64,000 nt of DNA from Stutzerimonas stutzeri (GTDB lineage Bacteria; Pseudomonadota; Gammaproteobacteria; Pseudomonadales; Pseudomonadaceae), in assembly GCF_024448715.1 (NCBI RefSeq), contig NZ_JAMOHZ010000002.1, positions 248,001 to 312,000 on the forward strand, read 5' to 3'. The notes beneath the pieces were generated by a model. That model did not search any database. It had not been told where the DNA came from and worked only from the letters and a program-made list of their open reading frames with translations. Position numbers and translations under genes: made by a program. Positions 57,613 to 64,000 of this stretch are shown here, piece by piece. Position 1 is the stretch's first letter. Each line of letters begins with the position of its first letter.

Positions 57613-58935
57613 ATGATTTGCCGAGTGTGGTACATGCTTTACACCTTCGTTCCCGTACTGCTGCTGCGTACCCTGATTGCCGGATCAGCCATGAGCATCT
57701 TGGTCGCCTGCGCCGCCGAGCGCCCAGCCCAAGCCACACCGAGCATGCCACAGCAACAGGAAGCATCAACCGGCACAGTGCTCGCTGTATCCAACGAGCC
57801 GGATATTGCTGTTCCACAGCAAAGTTTCGACGAGTGGCGCGACAGTTTCAGGCTCGAAGCGCTGCAGGCTGGTATACCGGCGGAACTGTTCGATCGCGCG
57901 TTTGCCGGCGTTACCCCTGACCCAAGCATCATCTCGGCCGATCGCAGCCAGCCGGAGTTCACTCGGCCCGTTTGGCAATATTTGGAGGGGGCCCTCTCGG
58001 AGCAGCGCGTCAGTGGCGGCAAGCGATTGCTGAACCAACATTCAGCGACACTGGACGGTATAGAAACGCACTACGGGGTCGACCGTAATACGCTGGTAGC
58101 GATATGGGGGTTGGAAAGCAGCTTCGGGCAGATAATGGGCGACAAGTCAGTCATTCGCTCATTGGCGACATTGGCTCATGAAGGCCGGCGCCCAGGCTTC
58201 GCCAAAAGCCAGTTGCTGGCGGCATTGGAAATTCTTCACCGCGGCGACATCTCCATCGATCAGCTGCGCGGGTCCTGGGCCGGCGCCATGGGGCAGACTC
58301 AGTTCATCCCGACCACCTATAACACCCACGCCGTGGACTTCGACGGTGACGGCCGCCGGGACATTTGGAACAGCTCAGCCGATGCCCTGGCGTCAGCTGC
58401 CCATTACTTGCAGGCGTCCGGATGGAAAGCTGGACAGCCGTGGGGCTTCGAGGTCGCGCTGCCGACAGAATTCGACTATGCCCTGGCCGACAGCAGCATA
58501 CGCAAGCCGTTGGCGGAGTGGCGTCGCCTCGGCCTGGCAAACCTGCCGGCCGGCAATGATGACGCGACCGCCAGTCTGCTACTTCCCGCTGGTTATCGCG
58601 GTCCGGCGTTTCTGATCCTGGATAATTTCCGCGCAATATTGCGCTATAACAATTCGTCATCTTATGCGCTCGCGATCGGTCTGCTGTCCGAGCGCTTCGA
58701 TGGCGCAGGCAAGGTGCGCGCAAGCTGGCCACAGGGTGAACAGCCCCTGAGTCGCTCCGAGCGTCTTGAGCTGCAGGAACGCCTGTCGAACCAAGGCTTC
58801 GATCCAGGCGCTGCAGACGGCATCATCGGCGGCAACACCCGCAGTGCCATCCGTGGTTTCCAGCAACAGCTGGGCTGGCCTGCCGACGGCCATCCGACGC
58901 AGGAGTTGCTCGGCCGGCTGCGCGCAGAGCCTTAG
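57613..58935 (+). CDS. Lytic murein transglycosylase (MltB/SltB family) with peptidoglycan-binding domain
   Basis: A 440-residue lipoprotein-like enzyme. MICRVWYMLYTFVPVLLLRTLIAGSAMSILVAC ends in a lipobox-like Cys33. The catalytic domain has E168 in AIWGLESSFG and AMGQTQFIPTTYN. The C-terminal PG_binding_1 repeat is LSRSERLELQERLSNQGFDPGAADGIIGGNTRSAIRGFQQQLGWPADG. It cuts the glycan by forming 1,6-anhydro ends. A GTG at 57607 or an ATG at 57628 are alternative starts. Which numbered Slt/Mlt paralogue this is cannot be told. Confidence 0.87.
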   Translation: MICRVWYMLYTFVPVLLLRTLIAGSAMSILVACAAERPAQATPSMPQQQEASTGTVLAVSNEPDIAVPQQSFDEWRDSFRLEALQAGIPAELFDRAFAGVTPDPSIISADRSQPEFTRPVWQYLEGALSEQRVSGGKRLLNQHSATLDGIETHYGVDRNTLVAIWGLESSFGQIMGDKSVIRSLATLAHEGRRPGFAKSQLLAALEILHRGDISIDQLRGSWAGAMGQTQFIPTTYNTHAVDFDGDGRRDIWNSSADALASAAHYLQASGWKAGQPWGFEVALPTEFDYALADSSIRKPLAEWRRLGLANLPAGNDDATASLLLPAGYRGPAFLILDNFRAILRYNNSSSYALAIGLLSERFDGAGKVRASWPQGEQPLSRSERLELQERLSNQGFDPGAADGIIGGNTRSAIRGFQQQLGWPADGHPTQELLGRLRAEP

Positions 58936-59220
58936 CGAGCATGGCCGAACTGTTCGGCCATGCTCTGCCCCGAGCCGCCCATCTCCGCAGGCAGGTCACG
59001 CGGCGTCGAAGCCCATCCTGGTCGGCAGTATCTCCTTCCGATAATGCACGTGAAACGCCGGCCGGTAGCTCAGCCGCGGGACAACTCGGGCAAGCCGCGG
59101 TGGCTCCGGCAACGGCTGCACGCCTCGCTAGACGGACTGTGCGGTCAGTGCCTGTGATAAACTGCGCGGCGGCCACGAGCCGCCCCGTCCCCGGAGCCTC
59201 TAGCGGAGCCCAGAAAGCCG
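58936..59220. other. Intergenic region before lipA
   Basis: No gene is seen. It holds the lipA promoter; GCCTGTGATAAACTGCG near 59149-59165 has a TATAAA-like element (GATAAACT) as a -10 candidate. GGAGCCTCTAGCGGAG lies just before the start. Confidence 0.35.
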
Positions 59221-60273
59221 ATGTCCGATACCTCCCAGTCCAAAACCGTTGCCAGCGGCGAAAAATTCCGCACCACTCAGGGCATTACCGCGATCAAGGA
59301 CGGGCAGAAGCGCCGCGCCTCAAGCGAACCCCAAGTGTTCGAACCCAAGCCCAAGTGGTTGCGGGTCAAGGCACCCAGCGGCAGCCGCTTCGAAGCGGTC
59401 AAGCGCAATGTCGGCGAACACCGTCTGAGCACCGTATGCCAGGAATCCCACTGCCCGAACATGGGCGAATGCTGGTCCAACGGTACCGCCACTATCATGC
59501 TGATGGGCTCGGTGTGCACCCGCGCGTGCCGCTTCTGCGCGGTGGATACCGGCAATCCCAACGGCTGGCTGGATCAGGAGGAGCCGCAGAACACAGCCAA
59601 GTCGGTAGAGCTGATGGCGCTGCGCTATATCGTGTTGACCTCGGTGGACCGCGATGACCTGGACGACGGCGGTGCAGCACACTATGCCGCCTGTGTCCGT
59701 GCCATCAAGGAACGCACGCCGCAGGTGGTAGTGGAGGCCTTGACCCCGGACTTCGACGGCGACCTGCAAGCCATCGAACGCGTAGCTGACTCCGGCCTGG
59801 AAGTCTTCGCGCAGAACGTCGAGACGGTCAAGCGCCTGACCCATGAAGTTCGCGACCCCCGCGCCGGCTACGAGAAGACCCTGCGCGTGCTGGAGCATGC
59901 CAAGCGCCATCGCCCGGAGATGCTGACCAAGACCAGCCTGATGCTGGGCTTGGGCGAAAGCGACGAGGAAGTGCTGCAGACCATGGATGACCTGCGCGCC
60001 ATCGGCGTGGACATCCTCACCCTCGGCCAGTACTTGCAGCCGACCCGCCACCACCTGCCGGTCAAACGTTGGGTCAGCCCGGAAGAATTCAACCGTTTGC
60101 GCGACATCGGTCTAGGAAAGGGCTTCATGGAAGTCGCTGCCGGCCCGCTGGTGCGCTCCAGCTATCGAGCCGACCGGGTGTTCGAGAAGAACAACCTGGG
60201 CCTGGCCGCCCCGGTGCCAGTGCCGGGCCAGCCGTTTGACAGCAGCCTGATTCCGACCCTCAATCTGAACTGA
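59221..60273 (+). CDS. lipA: Lipoyl synthase LipA
   Basis: A 350-residue radical-SAM enzyme that inserts two sulfurs into octanoyl groups to make lipoate. The auxiliary cluster cysteines are C73, C78 and C84 in [12 protein letters not shown]. The radical-SAM cysteines are C99, C103 and C106 in CTRACRFC. The C-terminal LVRSSYRAD contains the conserved cluster-ligand Ser. A basic N-terminal tail of about 60 residues is normal. Convergent with lipB, which makes its substrate. Confidence 0.95.
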   Translation: MSDTSQSKTVASGEKFRTTQGITAIKDGQKRRASSEPQVFEPKPKWLRVKAPSGSRFEAVKRNVGEHRLSTVCQESHCPNMGECWSNGTATIMLMGSVCTRACRFCAVDTGNPNGWLDQEEPQNTAKSVELMALRYIVLTSVDRDDLDDGGAAHYAACVRAIKERTPQVVVEALTPDFDGDLQAIERVADSGLEVFAQNVETVKRLTHEVRDPRAGYEKTLRVLEHAKRHRPEMLTKTSLMLGLGESDEEVLQTMDDLRAIGVDILTLGQYLQPTRHHLPVKRWVSPEEFNRLRDIGLGKGFMEVAAGPLVRSSYRADRVFEKNNLGLAAPVPVPGQPFDSSLIPTLNLN

Positions 60274-60287
60274 TCGGGTCGATCAAC

Positions 60288-60324
60288 GCCTGCCCCTAGG
60301 CTTCGCCTGGGGCAGCGTTTTATA
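60288..60324. terminator. Bidirectional terminator between lipA and lipB
   Basis: CTGCCCCTAGGC and GCCTGGGGCAG pair around TTC with one bulged base and are followed by GTTTTA. Confidence 0.75.
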
Positions 60325-60365
60325 TCCGCCATGCCCAGCTCACACCCGATAAGCAAGCGCCCGGC

Positions 60366-61022
60366 TTAGCCGTCTATTGCGCCCATCAGCGTCTGCTGCT
60401 GCGCGTAGCCGAGGTGCTTGACCAGCTGTTCACGCAGGCGGGCACTGACCTCGGAAAACGCTATAGGCCCAGCAACCAGATCGGCCAACTGGGTCATGGT
60501 CATGCCGGCGTAGCCGCAAGGATTGATTCGCCTGAAGGGCTCCAGATCCATATCCACATTGAACGCCAGACCGTGGAACGAGCGCCCGTTGCGGATACGC
60601 AGACCGAGCGATGCGATCTTTGCCCCCCCGACATAGACACCTGGCGCGTCGGGCTTGGCGATGGCCTGCACATCGTAGCTGGCAAGCAAATCGATCAGGC
60701 TCTGTTCGATACGGCTGACCAATTCCCGTACGCCGATTCCCAGCCGCCGGACGTCCAGCATCAGATAACACACCAGCTGCCCGGGGCCATGGTAGGTAAC
60801 CTGTCCGCCCCGATCGGCCTGTACCACCGGAATATCACCGGGCAGCAGCAGATGCTCGGCCTTGCCCGCCTGCCCTTGAGTAAACACCGGCGGGTGCTGC
60901 AGCAACCAGATTTCATCATCCGTGGCCGGGCCGCGACCATTGGTGAAGCGCTGCATGGCTTGCCAGGCGGGCTCGTACTCGACCAGTCCGAGGTCACGAA
61001 CACCGAGCATTGCGGAAGCCAT
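60366..61022 (-). CDS. lipB: Octanoyltransferase LipB
   Basis: A 218-residue enzyme that moves octanoate from acyl carrier protein to lipoyl domains. [22 protein letters not shown] is the conserved substrate loop, the catalytic C169 is in [13 protein letters not shown] and K135 in [10 protein letters not shown]. Start ATG at 61022 is taken; the ATG four codons in (MLGVRD) is equally possible. Upstream is ybeD on the same strand. Confidence 0.94.
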   Translation of the reverse strand: MASAMLGVRDLGLVEYEPAWQAMQRFTNGRGPATDDEIWLLQHPPVFTQGQAGKAEHLLLPGDIPVVQADRGGQVTYHGPGQLVCYLMLDVRRLGIGVRELVSRIEQSLIDLLASYDVQAIAKPDAPGVYVGGAKIASLGLRIRNGRSFHGLAFNVDMDLEPFRRINPCGYAGMTMTQLADLVAGPIAFSEVSARLREQLVKHLGYAQQQTLMGAIDG

Positions 61023-61095
61023 CAGCGAACACCAAATTCAGAGAAATTGAACACCGTCTTGTCGGTAACGTTGCGTGCCGATGGAGCGCTTTCCA

Positions 61096-61380
61096 TCACA
61101 GCACCATATGCACGCGCCCGGTTGCGCGTAGATCGACGTGAATCGCCTGCAACTGCTCGACGCTGGTCGCGGTGATCAGCACCTGAACGGACAGAAAGCG
61201 CCCGTTGCGGCTGTCGCGCGTCACCAATGTGGTTTCGTCAAAGTTCGGCGCATGACGCCGGATCACTTCTGTCACCGCCTCGCTGAAGCCCTCGCCCGCG
61301 TCACCGATCACCTTGATCGGATAGCGCTCGCAGGGAAATTCGATTTTGGGTGGCTGTGTTTCGCTTTTGCTTTCGGTCAT
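61096..61380 (-). CDS. ybeD: DUF493 family protein YbeD
   Basis: A 94-residue protein, [49 protein letters not shown] ... [38 protein letters not shown]. This is the DUF493/YbeD pattern (FPC.YPIKV.G ... R.S..G.Y.S.T..I.A.S..QL). The fold is ferredoxin-like (ACT-type), function uncertain. The gene sits between dacA and lipB as in E. coli. ATG 61380 fits; a longer start at 61407 is less likely. Confidence 0.9.
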   Translation of the reverse strand: MTESKSETQPPKIEFPCERYPIKVIGDAGEGFSEAVTEVIRRHAPNFDETTLVTRDSRNGRFLSVQVLITATSVEQLQAIHVDLRATGRVHMVL

Positions 61381-61440
61381 GGCGACGGACTCGTGATCCG
61401 CAAGCACGCCCGGCGGATAGCCGAGCGCGCTCAGGTGGTA

Positions 61441-62598
61441 TCAGTTGAAGAGATTGAAGAAGAACAGACGAATGCTATCCCAGAAACGGCTGAACAGCCC
61501 GCCTTCTTCCACGGCCTGCAGGGCAATCAGGTCGGTGCTCTGTAGTACCTGGCCATCGAGACTGACTTCAACCTTGCCGATTACATCGCCCTGCTGGATC
61601 GGCGCCATCAGCTCGGGATTGAACGTCAGACCGGCCTGCAGTTTGTCCATCTGGCCCCGCGGCAGGGTCAGGGTCAGGTCATTCGCCAGCCCAGCGCTGA
61701 CCTGGTCCTGCTGGCCTTTCCAGACTCGCGAAGTCGCCAGTTCGACGCCCTTTTTGTAGAAAGTGCGCGTCTCGAAGAAGCGGAAACCGTAGGTCAGCAG
61801 TTTCTGCGTCTCGGCCGCTCGCGCCTGCTCACTGTTAGTGCCGAACACGACGCTGATTAGGCGCATGTCGTCGCGCACTGCCGACGCTACCAGGCAGTAG
61901 CCAGCCTCTTCCGTATGACCGGTTTTCAAACCATCGACCGTCTTGTCACGCCACAGCAGCAGGTTGCGATTTGGCTGCTTGATATTGTTCCAGAAGAACT
62001 CCTTCTGCGCGTAAATGCCATAGTGCGCCGGATCTTCATAGATGATCGCGCGGGCCAGCTTGGCCATGTCGGCTGCTGATGAGTAATGGTCCGGGTGCGG
62101 TAGCCCGGTGGAGTTCATGAAGTGGGAGTTGGTCATGCCCAGCCGCTGAGCAGTGCTGTTCATCAGATCAGCGAAGGCTTCCTCGCTGCCGGCAATATGC
62201 TCGGCCATGGCCACGCTGGCGTCATTGCCGGACTGAATGATGATGCCGTGCAGTAGGTCGTCGACGGAAACCTGAGTGTTGACCTGAATGAACATCCGCG
62301 AACCGCCGGTACGCCAGGCCTTTTCGCTGACTGTAACCATATCGCTTTCGGAAATCTGACCTTTTTTGATCTCCAGCGTGGCGATGTAGGCGGTCATTAG
62401 TTTGGTCAGACTGGCCGGTGGCAGGCGCTCGTCCCCCGAGTTCTCGACCAGCACCTTGCCGCTTGCGGCGTCCATCAGAACGTACGATTTCGCTGCCAAT
62501 TGCGGCGCTGATGGAATGATCGGCTCGGCCCAGGTTACCGGCGCTACTGCCAGCAAAGTGAGAAGAAACAGGCGGCGCACGAAGGTGGTGATAGTCAT
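61441..62598 (-). CDS. dacA: D-alanyl-D-alanine carboxypeptidase (PBP5/6 type, DacA)
   Basis: A 385-residue exported serine carboxypeptidase that trims peptidoglycan pentapeptides. The signal peptide MTITTFVRRLFLLTLLAVAPVTWA (cut near 24) precedes the motifs S63-L-T-K66, S123-G-N125 and K225-T-G. The C-terminal PBP5_C domain ends in an amphipathic anchor FSRFWDSIRLFFFNLFN. The start at 62598 is preceded by GAGAGAGCA. A stretch with ybeD and lipB downstream forms the usual dacA-ybeD-lipB run. Confidence 0.94.
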   Translation of the reverse strand: MTITTFVRRLFLLTLLAVAPVTWAEPIIPSAPQLAAKSYVLMDAASGKVLVENSGDERLPPASLTKLMTAYIATLEIKKGQISESDMVTVSEKAWRTGGSRMFIQVNTQVSVDDLLHGIIIQSGNDASVAMAEHIAGSEEAFADLMNSTAQRLGMTNSHFMNSTGLPHPDHYSSAADMAKLARAIIYEDPAHYGIYAQKEFFWNNIKQPNRNLLLWRDKTVDGLKTGHTEEAGYCLVASAVRDDMRLISVVFGTNSEQARAAETQKLLTYGFRFFETRTFYKKGVELATSRVWKGQQDQVSAGLANDLTLTLPRGQMDKLQAGLTFNPELMAPIQQGDVIGKVEVSLDGQVLQSTDLIALQAVEEGGLFSRFWDSIRLFFFNLFN

Positions 62599-62670
62599 TG
62601 CTCTCTCAAAAGTTGGTGTGGGCAAAACAGTTTTGTGAATCAGCTCGCTCATCCCGAGCATGCCGCGACG

Positions 62671-63651
62671 TCAATCGGCACGTACTCGTCGGGGGTTTCC
62701 CAAATTGGCGAGACGCACGCTCTGTTCGAGTTGCGCGGCCTCGTCCAGGGACTCGATTGGCCCAAGGCGAACCCGGTGCAGGATCTGCTCCTGATGAACC
62801 ACCGAACTGACGAATACCGGCGCAGCAGTCAAGTTGCTGAGTTTGTCACGTAGCAGCTGGGCGGCGTCCGGATTGGCAAACGCACCGACTTGCAGGAACA
62901 CCCCGGCAGCGGCAACCCTGTCGGTGCTGTCGACCTGGACCGGTAATGTTGCGCCCGCATGCTGTGCTGGCGGCGGCGTGTATTGTTCGACGGGCTGTGA
63001 AAGCGAAGTACCGGCAGGCTTGCTCGCAACCTTTTGTGGCTGCGCCAGCACCATCGGCGCCGGACGGCCCCGCTCGGCCCACCACTGCTGGGGATCGATA
63101 CCCTCGACTTTGACCCGTGCCGTGCCCGTTTCGGCGTAGCCCAGCTTTTTCGCCGCCGCGAATGACAGGTCGATGATTCGGTCCGAGTAGAACGGGCCGC
63201 GATCGTTGACCCGCAGTACCACTGCCTTGCCGTTGTCGAGGTTGGTCACCCGAACATAGCTGGGCAGCGGCAACGTCTTGTGTGCCGCGCTCATACCGTA
63301 CAGATCGTATTTCTCGCCGTTGGCGGTAGGCTGGCCATGAAACTTGGTGCCGTACCAAGAGGCAGTGCCTGTCGCTTGGTAGTTGCGCCCATCGCCGATC
63401 GGATAGTAGGTCTTACCCAGCACCGTATAGGGGTTGGCCTTGAATGGGCCGTTATGCGGCATCGGCGTCGCGTCAGGGATACTCGATACGTCGACGTCCC
63501 ACCAGGGCGCGCCATCCTTGTGCGGTCGGGAGTAATCATCGGGGCCGCTGATGCCGTTTTTGGCAGGCGCAGGCGACTGCGGCGCCGGTGATGACGAGCA
63601 ACCTGCGATCAGCGCAACGGCGGCTGCCACTGCGAACAAGCGGACCGTCAT
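62671..63651 (-). CDS. rlpA: Septal ring lytic transglycosylase RlpA
   Basis: A 326-residue lipoprotein. The lipobox is MTVRLFAVAAAVALIAGC (Cys18). The RlpA-like double-psi beta barrel lies at about 92-185 (GTASWYGTKFHGQPTANGEKYDLYGMSAAHKTLPLPSYVRVTNLDNGKAVVLRVNDRGPF). The C-terminal SPOR domain lies at about 250-326 (VFLQVGAFANPDAAQLLRDKL), which binds denuded septal peptidoglycan. In P. aeruginosa RlpA cuts such glycans during daughter cell separation. Overlaps mltB by four bases. Confidence 0.94.
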   Translation of the reverse strand: MTVRLFAVAAAVALIAGCSSSPAPQSPAPAKNGISGPDDYSRPHKDGAPWWDVDVSSIPDATPMPHNGPFKANPYTVLGKTYYPIGDGRNYQATGTASWYGTKFHGQPTANGEKYDLYGMSAAHKTLPLPSYVRVTNLDNGKAVVLRVNDRGPFYSDRIIDLSFAAAKKLGYAETGTARVKVEGIDPQQWWAERGRPAPMVLAQPQKVASKPAGTSLSQPVEQYTPPPAQHAGATLPVQVDSTDRVAAAGVFLQVGAFANPDAAQLLRDKLSNLTAAPVFVSSVVHQEQILHRVRLGPIESLDEAAQLEQSVRLANLGNPRRVRAD

Positions 63652-64000
63652 TGCGTGCCTCGTGCTTCGGCAAGCTGCGCGGCAAGCTGGTGCACGGCCA
63701 TGGCGTACATCACGCTGCGGTTGTAACGCGTAATGACATAGAAATTAGGCAGCCCTATCCAGTATTCATCTCCTTCGGCACCGTCCAGACGGAAGGCTGT
63801 CACTGCCGTGTCATCCGCAATTTCCGCCTCCGTCTGCCAGCCCAGCTCACGCAACTGCGCAGCATTCTTGACCGGTTCCAGGCCCTCGGTAAGGCCTTCT
63901 GCATGCTGCTCACCCTTGACGGTGGCCCGCGCGACGACCGGCTCGCCGGCTACCCAGCCATGTTGCTTGAAATAATTGGCGGCACTACCAATGGCATCGA
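63648..64000 (-). CDS. mltB: Membrane-bound lytic murein transglycosylase B (C-terminal part, runs off window)
   Basis: The last 117 codons of a reverse-strand gene that continues beyond the window: IGSAANYFKQHGWVAGEPVV ... GLEPVKNAAQLRELGWQTEAEIADDTAVTAFRLDGAEGDEYWIGLPNFYVITRYNRSVMYAMAVHQLA. This is the C-terminal half of the MltB domain (SAANYF..HGW and NF..I..YN.S..YAMAV..LA). The catalytic Glu part is outside. The stop overlaps the rlpA start (ATGA), so mltB-rlpA-dacA are read together. Confidence 0.92.
   Translation of the reverse strand, partial: DAIGSAANYFKQHGWVAGEPVVARATVKGEQHAEGLTEGLEPVKNAAQLRELGWQTEAEIADDTAVTAFRLDGAEGDEYWIGLPNFYVITRYNRSVMYAMAVHQLAAQLAEARGTQ

Overview
This 64 kb window is high-GC chromosomal DNA from a gammaproteobacterium of the Pseudomonas group, most like Stutzerimonas (Pseudomonas) stutzeri. 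The support is the gene order miaB-phoH-ybeY-corC-lnt ... leuS-lptE-holA ... lipA-lipB-ybeD-dacA-rlpA-mltB, a urease cluster with the acetyltransferase between ureA and ureB as in P. aeruginosa, and many Pseudomonas-type REP palindromes (GAGCGAGCTTGCTCGCGAA family and others). The species assignment is inference.

Layout. 1-4200 is mobile DNA: a BPSL0761-type small gene, an IS3-family transposase tail, an IS4-family transposase N-terminal half, two small-to-large unknown genes (one clearly AT-rich), and an IS5-family remnant. It ends inside the DEAH-box codons of hrpB, whose N-terminal 127 codons survive at 4179-4559. A near-identical copy of that junction lies at about 758-818, so the region looks like the end of an island, or tandem islands, inserted site-specifically in hrpB. 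4.7-7.9 kb holds a lipoprotein gene, a FieF-type metal exporter, an Lrp-family regulator, a DUF2788 protein and rluE.

8.2-35.6 kb is a nitrogen block. It begins with the urea ABC transporter urtABCDE behind a sigma-54-type promoter. A convergent livHMGF plus binding-protein operon follows, with a divergent secreted DUF6351 alpha/beta hydrolase. Then come ureD-ureA-acetyltransferase-ureB-ureC, an NCS1 nucleobase/allantoin-type permease, a TorF-like envelope protein, an MFS and a DMT exporter, an oxaloacetate decarboxylase, and finally ureE-ureF-ureG-hupE/ureJ. Together these import urea, mature the nickel urease and release ammonia. amn (AMP nucleosidase) and the NCS1 permease fit a purine-nitrogen theme.

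35.9-45.8 kb holds amn, an AidB-type acyl-CoA dehydrogenase, a 7TMR-DISM histidine kinase, thiD-thiE, hemL, a membrane protein and a Sel1-repeat protein. 45.9-64 kb is conserved core: tRNA modification (miaB), the phoH-ybeY-corC-lnt cluster, leuS, LPS assembly (lptE), DNA polymerase delta subunit (holA), the ribosome-rescue factor arfA with its hairpin inside the coding sequence, lytic transglycosylases, lipoate synthesis and cell-wall genes.

No tRNA, rRNA or CRISPR array was seen. Start sites were chosen from Shine-Dalgarno spacing and family length. Family names are from recognition of the protein sequence, without a database search.
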